DNA of 64,000 nucleotides from Abelmoschus esculentus. Lineage: Eukaryota; Streptophyta; Magnoliopsida; Malvales; Malvaceae. A program made the position numbers and the translations under genes. The DNA lies in contig JAUCBN010000055.1 of assembly GCA_035048815.1 (NCBI GenBank), positions 69,501 to 133,500 of the forward strand, in the 5' to 3' direction. The notes beneath the pieces were generated by a model. The model worked only from the letters and a program-made list of their open reading frames with translations. It had not been told where the DNA came from and ran no database searches. Shown one piece after another: positions 35,001-48,081 of the stretch (its first letter is position 1; each line of letters opens with the position of its first letter).

Positions 35001-36096
35001 TCTAAATCAACCTGTTGGGGAATTCATGATGGGGATATAACATAAATTACATATCTAGCATGTTAAGCTCGTTTGGATGTTAAAAAAAGAAGGAACTTTC
35101 ACTCCGGTCTATTTTTTATCTGTGTGTTACTATGTCCTTTGCTCAACTTCATTTTCATATTTGGATATTTCAACTTTTATTCTCTCTCTTGTGAAAAAAA
35201 AAACTTTTATACTCTCCGGATTGTAGTTGGGTTTGATATTTTGGCACCGAGTTCTCATCTAAGTGTTTTATTTTAAGTGCCCACACTAATTTATAGGTTG
35301 AACTCTCATTGCATTTACTAACATCAAACTGGTTAATTTTCAGGTTGGAAAATTTAAGCTCCCAATCCGGTTCTCTAATTCAGATGATAAATATATTGAA
35401 AAGAAAGGGATTGCAATATAAGCAGAGTCTTGTAAGGAAATGTTCTGACCTTGAAAAAGCTGAAACCGAGGTATGTCAGAATGTTACCATAAGGCAGAAT
35501 TAAGAAACATTGAAGCATTCCATTCTGAGATGAGTTTATACACACATACAACGTAAAATAAAGATCAGAAGGAATAACTATGCTTAGTAGTGACAATGAT
35601 AAAACCAGGCTGGAGATGCCATTTTTTTCAGTCATAAAAAAGCTTTGCTATATGGTGGGGTATCATTATATATTGTGTTTTTCTCTTGTAGGTTGATCTC
35701 TTGGGTGATGAGGTGGAAGTACTTTTAGGTCTTCTCGAGAAAATATACATTGCACTCGATCATTATTCCCCTGTTTTGAAACATTATCCTGGAGTAAGTT
35801 GTTTGTTCAATTAATGTCATTTGTATTTCTTAGAATGAGCCTGATTATTATGTGTCTGTGCCACCTTTCTTAGGTCATGTAGCATCAATATTAGCTATGG
35901 TACTGTGATTATACAAATGTTGTTTCCCTACCGTGTATCCCCTTAAAATTAGATGTTCCCATAATTTATGAATTCCTTTCTCTTTGTACCACATATTTTG
36001 GTGTTTCTAAATATATTATTTTACTTGTTTCAGATTATGGAGATTCTGAAGCTGGTTAGAAGAGAATTGAGTGGAGAATCTAATAAGCCGCTTTGA
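32092..36096 (+). CDS. WAP: WPP domain-associated protein (WAP), long coiled coil
   Basis: Coiled-coil protein described in tomato as a partner of WPP-domain nuclear-envelope/Golgi proteins; Arabidopsis At2g34730 is the likely counterpart. Four coding exons: 32092-34454, 35344-35470, 35692-35793, 36034-36096; frame kept throughout, 884 residues. The start ATG opens MESCRDANASDIS. Residues about 40-70 hold the conserved FDSYVEDIRDRLIISRMVNDS block. Most of the rest is heptad-patterned Leu/Glu/Lys helix, including ATEKISQFSFVKEDLLERVE and the run from about residue 600 to 780. The C-terminus has the family signature EVDLLGDEVEVLLGLLEKIY then LDHYSPVLKHYPGIMEILKL. The exon 1 donor (34455) is followed 13 bases later by a run of 15 C residues. 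No transmembrane segment is seen. Confidence 0.88.
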
Positions 36097-38520
36097 TTTA
36101 TCCTTCATTAGGTAGTGCTTTTAATAAACTTAATTCTACATAGGGAGAAAGTTGCATCAAAAGCAAAAGCTAATTGGAATTCTTTCTATGAATTACCCCC
36201 CAAAAAAATCTTTCTATGACTAGCTGTAGTATAATGTTACGTTATGTAGAAAACAGAGTGTAGAAATCAGAGGAATTCTCTATTTTTCTTGATATATTTC
36301 AATAGAACATAACACATATTTACATACAAAAATATCTCTAACTTAGGAAACTAAAGATTAGGAAACAAATTAATTCTAGAAATATAATCCCTTAGAATAA
36401 GGGATTATAATAATAAGAGATATTTACAAAATCCCTTAATTGAAGGGATGGAAACAATCCATATCTTTTGTAATCTTTCCATAATTCCTACACGTTAATA
36501 CTCCGTTTTTTGAAGTGCCTGTTTTCGATGCATATCCAAATATAGGTATGAGGATATGAATATGATTTTCAAAATATCCTCCAAGCACATGGAAAAACTT
36601 AGAAATCAAACATTTTCTTGTCTAACGCATTACAAGTCATTCTAAAGTCCTATTAACATTGTGTTTATACATGTTTGACTAAATTATTGTTGTTTAAGAA
36701 ACATCAAGTTCATGCCACCAAATTCTAGTATAGATTGTTCAAGTACAAGTAAAAACTTAAAATTGAGCATATCCCTATATCCAACACAAGCTGCACTGAG
36801 TCCAAGTAACACAAACATAATGTACTAAATTATTGTAGTTCTAGAAACAGCATGTTCATGCCACCTGGTTCTAGAATGGAATTTCTGAACCTATTTATTT
36901 CATTTTTGTTCACAGATGAATGGTTGCTTCTTTTCAGCCACCTTTCCATGTATTCAGTCAACATCTGGGAAGCAATCATTGTTGATACCAAAATTTCCAC
37001 AATCAAGAATAGGATTTTGTGCGGGTGAACTCGGAAAGATGCATCATTATGCCTGTTGATTATGTTCTTCTATCTGTATAGAAACTTGTAAGGTAGGTGT
37101 CATCTAAAAATCGTTGTGATGTCATCGTCGGGACAAGTTATTTAGATTTGTAGGTATTTTGATGATATTCTTTTGACATGAATTCACCTAGCTTTTAAAA
37201 TACACTACAGGTTATCACTTCGCACTTTACTTGTAACAAGTGTTCTTTTAAGTTTCCACTACTCTATCTGTACAGACTTAGTTAAGCTTAAGCAATGGTC
37301 TGGCAATTCATGTTCGTGTATTTCTTTTGTGCCATAATCACGTTGAATTTTTATATGCTTTTGTATTCATGTCTTTGTACGAATTTTGTGTCTGTCGGAT
37401 TATGAGTTGCATCTTTTCTGGTTTTGGGGTTGAATGTATATTGTTGTAGTAGTCTAGTTGCTAGTTGCTAGGAGTTTCATGTGGGGGATGTCTTTGTCCC
37501 TTGGCATGATATACCATACCCGCCACGTTCAAGATTCATTGGACCCACAGCTAGAATTTGGACGAGAAATTTACAGGTATATTTTACAATTTGGATCCGT
37601 TATTTTATTCACATCAAGTATTGTATGAATTCACAAAGATTTAAAGCAGATAATATTTTGGTTTTAGCAAAATGATTTACTTGATCCGTTGTTTTATGCT
37701 GATAATATTTTGGTTGTACAATTTGGATTTGTTATTTTAATCGAATTAAATGGTTTTAGTAAACTGAAAAGAATTTGGACAATGGAATTATTGCAAAATG
37801 ATTTAGAATCTTGTAAGGCAGATACAAATGGAACGAGAATATGTGCCGACCTTAAATATTTTAAAGTTTATATATATGCTTTTAATTTTTATGAATTAAT
37901 TTATGATTCTTTGTAATATTTATTAAGATTTTATATATACACACCATCAAATATATTTATAAATTCGCTCCCGAAAATATTAATATACACAAATACTCAT
38001 GATGTACAAACTCAAATACGTACATGGTATGATCTTTGATATTTTGGTACGCTCTAGACATATCCATAATGACATGTTGACACCTATCCACGTGTCAAGT
38101 AGCATTAATTTTTTAAAATAATCCTTTTTTAATCTATATAAAATAAAATAATATAAACATCTGGAGTAACTAAATAATCACTCTTTAAATAATGAAAAGA
38201 ATGGTTGGTGGGCGAAACCCGATCCAGTAGAGGATCCGTTTCAGCTATCCGCTTACATGGTTTCCCTCGGGTAGTCCCAGTCCCAGTCCCACTACCATCT
38301 TCTTGATCTGATCTCAACATACTTCAGATCTTTCTCTTCTTCTATGGCGCTTCCAATCCCCCGTTCTTTTCAGATCCAAATCATCATTTAAATGCAAAAC
38401 AAAAAAACACGCATGTCCATTACCAACAATTCTTTAAACATCCATTCTTTTGTATTTCTTGAAAGGAAAAGCTTTCCATTAAACACATTTTCTTTCTTTG
38501 ATGATCTGTAGATCTTAAAA
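36097..38520. other. intergenic region with solo LTR and repeat remnants
   Basis: WAP 3' flank and VPS54 promoter side. It contains a solo LTR (36245-36492) and one copy of the dispersed intron repeat (about 36505-36620). Short open frames near 37481-37916 resemble nothing known. A G-box CACGTG at 38089-38094, about 430 bp before the VPS54 start, may be regulatory. Confidence 0.5.
36245..36492. mobile_element. solo LTR, 248 bp, with 5 bp target-site duplication
   Basis: The block begins TGTAGAAAAC and ends ATTCCTACA, giving TGTAG...CTACA short inverted termini as in LTRs. It is flanked on both sides by the identical pentamer CGTTA (36240-36244 and 36493-36497), the size of a Ty1/copia or Ty3 target-site duplication. 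No internal retrotransposon sequence is present, so this is a solo LTR left by recombination between the two LTRs. Orientation is uncertain; the minus strand reads more like a copia LTR. Confidence 0.8.
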
Positions 38521-41500
38521 ATGGATTCACACCCTTCCCCATCGGGAAGGTCATCGACGGTTGGTCGGGCATCTTCGTTTTCTGCCGCCGACTCGGGTGG
38601 CCGCCAAACGCTCTCTTCCGTCCTCAACAACCCTCATGCTGGAAAATTGGAAGCTTCTTGGGGTGGTTGGTGGTCGGTCGCCCCGCCTGAATTCGCTCCC
38701 TTAACGTCCACCAAAGCGGCCTCCGACCTCACCCGATCCGATTTCCAATCCTACGTCACTTCCATCACGGATTCTTACAATCGATTCGAGGACATTCGGA
38801 ATCACACCACCAAAGAGCAAACACTCGATGTCGATAACATTGGGGAAGCCCTCCTAGCTTGTTTAAGGGAGGTACCTGCCCTTTATTTTAAGGAAGATTT
38901 CGCTCTCGAAGACGGAGGTACCTTCCGGGCAGCTTGCCCATTCAACGATGTTTCTGAGAACGTTATGCTTCAGGAGAAATTGTCCCATTACTTGGACGTT
39001 GTGGAGCTCCATTTGGTGAAGGAGATTTCGTTGCGGTCCAATTCTTTCTTCGATGCGCAAGGGCAGTTGGAGGACTTGAATGTTAAGATTGTGGAAGGAT
39101 GCAACCGGATTCGTGATTTGAAGGAAACTATTCGGCTGGTTGACACTGATTTGGTTGACTCTGCTAGGCAGATACAGGATTTGAATGGCAATAGGACCAA
39201 TCTGTTGGCTCTCCAACATAAACTGAAGCTTATTCTATCTGTTAACCAAGCGTTATCCGCTCTTAAATTGGTCAGCTTTTTTATTTCCACTTTTATCTTT
39301 TTCTTTGTCTACTCCGTCAAGAATAACAGAAATGGAACTTGATTTAGTTTTGTCGGATATGCAGCTTGTTGCGTCTGCTGAGTGTGCTGGGGCTTTGGAT
39401 ATTATCGATGATCTGCAACACTTGCTGGTATAGATTCATCTATCCACATGAGATAGAACTTCTTCTTTGTTTTTTTTATATGTTCCTTTGTGCTGGGGTT
39501 TCTTCTTTCTTTTACTGCCAGATCCACATTGTTTCATTAAGTGGCTCTGCAATTTCACTATCCATATGTTGATCGAGTTTAAAATTTTGTGAACTTCTGA
39601 AATTTTGCCTTTTCATAGGATGGGGATGAACTTTCAGGTTTACATTGCTTTCGTCACCTTCGAGACCAAGTAGTTGCTTCTATAGATTCCATAAACAGGT
39701 ACCCCTAATGTGTGTGGTGAAATTAATGACACAGGAAATGTTATTCACAAAATTTCTTCTTCTGAAATGATTCATTAGTATGTAATAGTTGCAACATTCT
39801 GTATTCCTTTTGGCAGTATTCTTTCAGCAGAATTTATGCGTGCTTCAATACATGATGCTGGGGATAAAGATGCAGTTATATTGTTGAAAGCAAAAGCCAG
39901 GGCGTCAATTTCCTTGAATGGAGAGGATGTTGGAGTAAGCGGAATTACTTTATTTTCTTTGTTTGGATATGGAATACTCTTGTTTTGCTGCTTAGATCTT
40001 TAGTCAATGGGGTGGTTTAAACTCCATTCATTTTTTCTCTACCTTAAAGAAAGCATCTACATTATTTGATGCAATACTCTTCGTAACTTACTAGGACATC
40101 AGAGTGGCCATAATAGCTTTGCAAATATGATTTTCTGCCTTTGATGATCTTCATTATCTGCTTTGAACTTGAAACAACTGAATGCTGAAGTAGTTGGATT
40201 TCATATTTTGAAGAATTTTGGATGTTTTAGACACCAATGTATTGAAATTTGAAAATGAAACAAAATATTTTTTTGCAGCATTTTGATGAAAGCTTTCTGT
40301 TGCTGCTTTTATTACTTGCTTTTTGTTATCTGTTTTTGCTTCCTAAAATCTGGTGAAATCCCAAAAGAAAGATGACAGGGTGTAACCTGGAAATGAATGG
40401 GGTATTCCCTATAGTGTAATGTTTTTCACATTAATTGGACTACAATATTGGTTTAATTCCTTGATTGATCTCGACAGTCTATTGATGCTAAATCACATTG
40501 AATGTTTGTTGCCTGTTACACTTTATTGTATGTATTTCTTTATTTATTATCAAAGTGACTTCTAAGCTTGATGATGTATCAGAACTGGTAACTAGAATGG
40601 GTATGTTATAGCAGGTTAAGTTGGATGAGGAAGAAACCACAAATTTTCGAGATCGTCTTCTGCCTCTTATCATTGGTTTGCTTCGAACGGTGAGTATTTT
40701 CCTTTTTCTTTTCCTTTTATGCTTTTGAAGCTAGTTTGCATTATGGATGCATAGGTCTTCTGTTTTTCCATGAACGGCTAGACATTAGTGAAAGGCTTCA
40801 AATTAGTGAAAGTTGATTGACCCCGAAACTTGGTCTGTTATTATATAGTGGAGTAGTTTTTCTAGGTAAAATATTCCTACATGGGGTGACTGAGAGGAGC
40901 TAATTGATTGGCGCAGTTAATAGGGCTTATTTTTAACATTAAAAAGAGTTCTGGGTTTAAATATGTGTTATAGTGATGTTTGCTCTAGTTTTTTTTTCTT
41001 TTCTTTTTTTTTCCAGTTGTTTGAAACTCAAAATCATGTAGGTCATACGAAGCATATAAAATAAAATTTTATGGAAAATTTTACTTGGAAGCTAATTTTG
41101 AAGGAAATTTTTTATGGGAGCAACTATTTCAATTTTCAACATAGGATTTAAAATCTCCCTATTTTTTTTTAACTCAAAGCATTGTTCAGAATATTTCAGA
41201 ACAACCTTTAATGTTTCTGAATGATGAGTTGTGAGCTTGAGAAAAAGTCCAATGGCTTAGCTTGATTACCCAAGCTTTATGGTGACACATGTAGTGACTT
41301 CTCCTTGTTTCACTGTTAATTAGAAAAGATTGTTGGGAGGGGTATATAACTGCATTAAAAGGAACATCGCATATCAGTGGTAGCCATAAAACCTCAAGCT
41401 CATTTAAAATGATGAGACCTATATTTATAGACTCATAAATTATAATCTGTTAGGAAAACTTGTGACCTCCTGTATAATATACCTGAGTTATTTTCTTCAT

Positions 41501-42246
41501 TTTCCTCCAAGAAAGTTCTAGAAGGGAGAAGGCTGGCGCAGACCTGTAATTGCAAAATCCAAGCTATTAAACCCATTTCTTTTCATCCCTCTTACCTTTA
41601 CCATGTCCATAACTTTGTACTTTCAATGGTGGAATCTGAGGTTGGATCTACCTTGGAAGAAATGATCTAATATGGTGGCTGTTTTTCAGGCCAAGCTCCC
41701 ATTTGTCCTAAGGAATTATCGTGATGCACTCACTGCTGATATGAAAACTGCTATTAAGACTGCTGTTGCAGAGCTGCTTCCGGTTCTTGTGGGACAACCT
41801 CCGGAGTCTGATACGGGTACAGAGCACACTATGGATGCAGATGGTAAGAACTACTTGGGTAATAGATGTTCTATGTGCGACTTCACATATTGCATGAGTA
41901 GAATAATTTACTTATAGAACTCTCAGACCTCATGTCTCTTTTTATGGAGTGTGGTGGGTTTTTTTTTTTTTGTGTGTGTGTGCCTCTTCTGTCCCTTCAA
42001 TTTGTTAATGCCAGCTGTCTGATGACTAAGGTGGAGGCTTATCACTTGCAAGCAAATTGAGGAGTTTGTCATCTGGAAGCATTGTCCAACTTCTGGCTGC
42101 TATTTTCAAGATTGTACAGGTAATGTATACTTGCCTACTACCAGAGTAACTTTACTGAATTGTAAGGGTATAGAATGCATGATGAATGACATTGTGCATA
42201 TGTTGTGAGATGCTTAAATATGACACACACAACACTGTCAGTAAAG

Positions 42247-42283
<37 letters not shown>

Positions 42284-45200
42284 TGTGTGTGACTGTGTCT
42301 GTCCTAGGCATGTGAGGCATGTCCTTTATCATATGTGCCTTTCCTGAAAGGTTCCAAGGCATCTTTGTTGTCTTTTGCTAAGGTGCACACATTTACAACA
42401 CTCTGTAGGACAGAACTGAATAGTGCATAGGTAAATGTTAATGTATCTTTGTTGTAAAATATTAGTATGGCCAATAAGAAGAGATAATATTAAGATGGGT
42501 GGCACAGTGAGTCTAGATTACTATTTTAGGTTTAAATCTAATCTTAGAATCTGGGTATCGGTGTCTTCTTAGGAGTCTGAAGTTATTAAAAGGTCACTAG
42601 GCCAAACAATATTGTATTATATAGCTGATTAGCTGTCCATACATTTATTTGAAAAGAAAATATATGAGAACATACTAGGATATAGTAAAACTGAATGGTT
42701 TAGCTTGCTGGCAAATAACCAAGCTTGTTGAGCTGCTACTCTTTTCTGCTATTAGTGTGAGAGCAATGACTGTGGCCCCCATATATGAATTCTGTTACTG
42801 CGTTAATGGCTCGCAATATGTTCCTTTGGATGTGTTTCCCTAATAAAAATTGGGAACTCTTATTTTTATTTTACATTAAAAAAAATTGCCTGTAACTGTC
42901 TTTCTATGCTTGATTAATGTGTGGTACATGTTAAGCATTGTATGGTTGTCTCTTTATGACAATTTCTAGTTTTGCTCAGCACTTACGTAAGATGTAATAT
43001 GATTTCATTTCTTTTAGTGAATGCAGGCACATTTAGTCCGGGCAGCTGAAGTGAAAAAGGCTATTGAGTGGGTTATGTGCAACCTTGATGGTCATTATGC
43101 TTCTGATTCAGTTGCTGCTGCAATTGCACTTGGTGCCATGGCTGCAGAATCTTCTCATGAGAGTAATGGTCAAGTTTCTTCACTCCCTCCAAATGCATCT
43201 TTAAGGAGTACATCCAAAAGTTTTTCATCCCAAGGGAAAGGAAGTGATGCACCAAGCCCCACTAATTTGTCAAAGAATTTTAGGTTTAACCCTCTCCTCC
43301 ACTTCTTAAATTTTATTGCTCTAACATTATTTGTGGTGGAACTTTTTTCTCTAAGATTTTCAGGACCTTTTGGTTTAGCCTTTGATCTTTGTTTCCATAA
43401 ACTCTAATTAATTTGAAATAAGCTCAACTTGCTGTTACTTATTTTACTTAAGATATGCTGTAAATACTGCAGAATGACTTAGCATGAAAATGTTTTAATT
43501 TGAAATAAATTTGGCAAAAGGAATAAAAACTCAATAGTTTTCTTAAAAAGCTGCAGAATGTCATAGTGGAAACTTTTTAGCTCGTCTTAAATTAAATAAA
43601 ATTGGTGAAATTAAACAATTTAGAATGTCAGTTTGTTTCAACCTTATTTATAATATTATACTTTAGGAATTTTTTATCCTTGGCAGGGCTGATGTTTTAA
43701 GAGAAAATGCTGAAGCAGTCTTTGCAGCTTGTGATGCTGCTCATGGGAGGTGGGCAAAGTTGCTTGGGGTTCGTGCTCTTCTTCATCCTAAGCTGAGATT
43801 GCAAGACTTTTTGAGCATATATAATATCACTCAAGAGTTCATAACTGCTACGGAGAAGGTATCCATTGTTTCTTCTCCAGTGAGATAAAGGATTCAATTA
43901 ACCTGTCTTGGGTTATGATAATATTGTATGCAAACTTTTAACAGATTGGTGGAAGGTTGGGATATAGCATACGGGGAACACTGCAGTCACAGGCTAAATC
44001 CTTCATTGATTTCCAGCATGAATCTCGAGTGTGTTCCTGATCTCATTACTAGTTTTGTTTTGATTACCTTTTCTTGATACTGCAACGATTTTTTTAATTA
44101 TCAAGTGTAGATGATGAAAATAAGAGCGGTTCTTGACCAAGAGACATGGGTAGAAGTAGATGTTCCTGATGAGTTTCAGGCAACTGTCTCTTCGCTTTTT
44201 CATTCTGAAAGCAAGGATAATTCTAGAAGTAATATGGCAGAAAGCTACTGCAATGAGGGTTCACAGCTGGCTGAAACTGGATCACGTGGTTCTGTGGAGC
44301 AGATTGATTCCAGTGGTACAACTGCAGTAAATGCTGCTCAAGGAAAGGCTGAGGTGACTGAGAGGAAGAAATCTGATCCGAGTAACAGCAGTAATACAAA
44401 GGAGCGTGGAAAAAATGCTACACAAACGCTTGAATTTGGTTGTATTAGTTATCACATGGTAAACTGGTTAGTTATCGTGTTTTTCTTCTTACCCTTATGT
44501 GCTTTCCTCTCCAACAGATATGTTATCTATGAAGTTTAGCTGTTGGGTGTACATTTCTCTCTTAGACTCGAGCATTCTGTCACGTGTTTAACTATGTGTT
44601 TATGTTTACTGTATCTTGTGCATTTATACTCATGTCTGCCTTTCATACCCTTTTTTAATAAGAAACGCAATCTACTTGATAAACTAGCCTTGATGCCAAT
44701 TTTACTTTCCTGTTCCTTTCAGTGGCTTAATATTGCTGAAGATTCTGTCAGAGTACATTGACATGAATCATCTTCTGCCAGCACTATCCTTGGAGGTGGT
44801 TCATCGTGTTGTGGAGATTTTAAAATTTTTCAACACAAGAACTTGCCAACTTGTTTTAGGTGCTGGAGCCATGCAGGTATGAAATAGTTTTCTAGCTTTG
44901 GATGTTCTTCTTCCCTTGAGTTTTACTTTGAGAATAATTTGATTACATCCGAAGGGTTATGAGTGAGAATAGTATAATCAGATGTCGTTTTTCTCCGTGC
45001 ATGTTTCCTTGATCTCGTGTTGTGACTAGAAACATCGTGACTATATATTGAGAAGTCTATAATATACTCTATGAGCTCAATTACTTTCATAAAATTGTTA
45101 TCAGAATTGGATGGTATTTGCAGGTTTCTGGTTTGAAGTCCATTACTTCTAAACACTTGGCCTTGGCAAGTCAAGTCATTAGTTTCACATACGCCATTAT

Positions 45201-48081
45201 TCCTGGTAGGTTATGATATGACCATTTTGTTGCTACTTTTCCTAAATTTATCAGCTGCATCATCCTTGTTAGCAACATTTAGCTAGATATCCTATTCGCA
45301 AATTGAGGCTCAATTTTCCCAAAGAATTTTTTTTCCCATTTATTTGGAGGTCCATACCCATATGCTTAGGTTCAATTATATGGCAGACACTAGTAAATGT
45401 AGAGTCCAATAACTTGTCTGTGGAGTTCTACTACAAACATGTGTTGCATTTGTAAGATTATCTGATAGAGTTAGAGTTCTTATGTAAATAGTAGTTTAAA
45501 TTAAAGTCTACTTCCTAAAAGATAGAGTTAGATGTCTTTTGTACTTAGGACACATAATTGTAACTAAAGTCCTATACTTGAGTCTGTGTAAGTTTACAGT
45601 ATTGCCTCTCTTTTAGCCGCTACATAACCGTTGTTTATTCAGGTTCTGCAGTCCTTTATGGTCTTTTATCTGAAATATATTTTACTAATTTAAAGAAAGA
45701 AATGAAACATAGATTATTTCAGATGTTGATTTATGAGCCATACAGAAACCCAAGAACTTTTTTGAGCTAAAACTATTTATTATTTTTTTTGCCTGTAACA
45801 ATTAGAGTTGTAACATCCCACTATTACCAGATATATTTACTGTATTTACTTTCTTGTTTATCTCAATCATGTCCTTTTTTCCTTTTGTCCTTTTGTCGGT
45901 TACATAATTTTTCCTGCTTTGTAGCATCCTTAATCTATTACATTCTGAGTTTATTATTGAATAATAGCTTGTTGTTGAGTATTGAGTCTGCTTTGTTTGT
46001 GGTCTAAGAATTGAAGCAAATCCTGTTCCTGAAAGTTCCTGAACCTCGAAAATCACTGTTGCTGTTGGAGTTTGATCGAGTTGCACAGGTACAAGGCTGT
46101 CACTTTATGCATTTTACAGCATTTCACCATTTTCCTTTATCTTTTATCCTTTGTTTTTGTGTTGTAGAATTGTGAGAAACATAGTTGAAAAATACTTTGT
46201 TGTTGCATTTCGATGTATAGAAAGGAGTCTATGTATAGAAAAGTAGCTTGTTGTTGAGTAATTCGATGTTAAATTAACTCTATGTTTGTAAAGTATAAGA
46301 GTCTTATCCTAATAGGTTAACTACTGGGTGTAAAACACCTCTGTAAAAGTCTATAAATAGACTCCTTTCTGTATATCGAAATACAACAACAACAACAACA
46401 ACAACAAAGTATTTTTCAACTATGTTTCTCACACAATCTGTCCTAGTAGTCTTTATTTGTGTCATCCTAGCTGGTCTTTTATTCTAAAACATGACAACAG
46501 ATTCATTTGCTAAAATTTAATGCAGTGGGGGCAAGTTAAAATATTTAGTGAAGAAAAATAAAGCTAAAGATATCCAATTGATATATAAACCTACATGATC
46601 ACCCAGTGATTTTCTTAAACAGGTAGGAATTGGAAAACTATCACAACTAGAGAAACTTCATAGATGCACAAATATGGATTAGGGAGGCCAAGGAACCTTT
46701 GAATGTGAATAGATCATGGCATCATGCTTGTGGAAGGATTTAGTTATTTGGATATTTTATTCATTTTATCTATTATTATGTGGTGTGATCTTTATATTTA
46801 AAATATATTTGGACATGTGGTTATCATGTTTTATGCTTGTGGAAGTCTTCCTTTTACCGACAAGTATTCAGTGACATAATTTCCTGTTTTACCTCCCCCT
46901 TGGTGCATTATTTGATAAATATCTGACTCTGTTTTCTCTAAATTCAGGATTATAAGATTCACCGGGATGAAATACATACAAAGCTTGTTCAGATAATGAG
47001 AGAGAGGTTGTTGGTTCATTTGCGTGGACTACCCCAGATTGTTGAGAGCTGGAATAGGCCAGAAGATGCTGACCTACAGCCCAGTCAATTTGCTAAGTCC
47101 CTTACTAAGGTAGCTACGATGTTTTGCTTAATTCAAGTCCAGGGGTTTTTGCCTTGTTTAGTCCCTTTTTCTTTTTGTCTCTTATGGGTTCAGTTTAGAG
47201 GGGAAAAATACTTTATTGGTTGAAGAATCATGCAAAAATTATGGGATTAGACAGAAGTCCTAAATGAAAACCCAATTATGCCAATAGTTTTTTTGTTCAA
47301 GTGTACATAGTTCACTTATTTTGTACATTTGACTTGAATTGCAATGGATGAATTGATTTTGATTGGCAAACATTCTTTTACAGGAAGTTGGGTTTCTCCA
47401 ACGTGTTTTATCTCGAACATTGCATGAAGTAGATGTTCAAGCAATTTTCAGGTGAGGCAAAATCAACTCCTAATTTAGTTACTGAATGGTTTGTTTCATC
47501 ATCATGCCATGATGAAATTGTCTTACAATTATAACCACTATTTATCATATATGTGTTAGCAAACTGTTTAGAGAAATGTTTAAAATGTTAATCGAATCAA
47601 GAGGGTAGTAAGTCCTATTGGAAGTGTACATTATTACATGAGCAGACACGGAAAAGAACATAGTATTTGCATGAAGCAGCAACTCTACTTTTTTCTAATT
47701 AATTTATGAATGTTGATAGTAGATGGTTAATCGATGAAATAGAATTGTTCCCTTAAATTACTTTATCCTCTACAGGCAAGTTGTTGTAGTCTTCCATTCG
47801 CAAATTTCGGAAGCATTTTCACGCTTAGAGATCAGCACTCCTCAGGCAAAAGATAGGTATTGTGCCGTGTTTCAAATTTTGACATGAATTGAAATGCTGT
47901 ATTTTGTTTGTTTTATACATAACAGGGTTTATATTTTCTTGACAGACTGCATCGTGATGTTACACACATTCTTGGATGCATTCGATCATTGCCTTGTGAT
48001 AATTCAGACAATTCAGTTACCCCAAACTGGGGGCAACTAGATGAGTTCTTAGCGCAAAGGTTTGGGGCTGAATCCGTTTGA
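38521..48081 (+). CDS. VPS54: VPS54, GARP tethering complex subunit
   Basis: Subunit of the Golgi-associated retrograde protein complex (with VPS51, VPS52 and VPS53) that tethers endosome-derived vesicles at the trans-Golgi. Eighteen exons: 38521-39270, 39365-39427, 39619-39698, 39817-39934, 40615-40689, 41690-41843, 42031-42119, 43027-43283, 43687-43858, 43945-44028, 44111-44466, 44723-44876, 45124-45205, 46009-46088, 46948-47109, 47384-47451, 47776-47856, 47946-48081. All phases agree and give 986 residues, slightly under the Arabidopsis protein. The N-terminal ~150 residues are Ser-rich then conserved (ASWGGWWSVAPPEFAPL); about residues 160-250 are coiled coil. The C-terminal VPS54 domain (about 740-890) contains YHMVNCGLILLKILSEYIDM, TRTCQLVLGAGAMQVSGLKS and HLALASQVISFTYAIIP. 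The tail has PNWGQLDEFLAQRF. Exon 7 uses an acceptor ending GATGACTAAG, chosen because the alternative CCAG at 42014 leads to a stop. Confidence 0.95.
42247..42291. repeat. (CT)n(GT)n compound microsatellite
   Basis: About 10 CT units pass directly into about 13 GT units in the VPS54 intron between exons 42031-42119 and 43027-43283. A shorter T/GT run lies near 41956-41981. Likely length-polymorphic. Confidence 0.9.
46171..46433. repeat. foldback element with CAA repeat in VPS54 intron
   Basis: Left arm 46171-46231 (starts TGTGAGAAACATAGTTGAAA) and right arm 46353-46433 (ends TTTTTCAACTATGTTTCTCA) are near-perfect inverted copies. The right arm differs mainly by an expanded (CAA)n tract of about 9 units at 46384-46407. 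The loop contains a TATA-like CTATAAATAGACTCC at its right end. This could be a transposon-derived hairpin or two LTR fragments in opposite orientation. No clear target-site duplication was found. Confidence 0.75.

Noticed and set aside
37481..37916. Short open frames between WAP and VPS54
   Set aside because: No recognisable domain, no splice partners, and AT-rich context; probably chance frames.
42014..42030. Alternative acceptor for VPS54 exon 7 ending CCAG at 42014
   Set aside because: Using it brings a TAA into frame within five codons; the acceptor at 42030 keeps the conserved protein.
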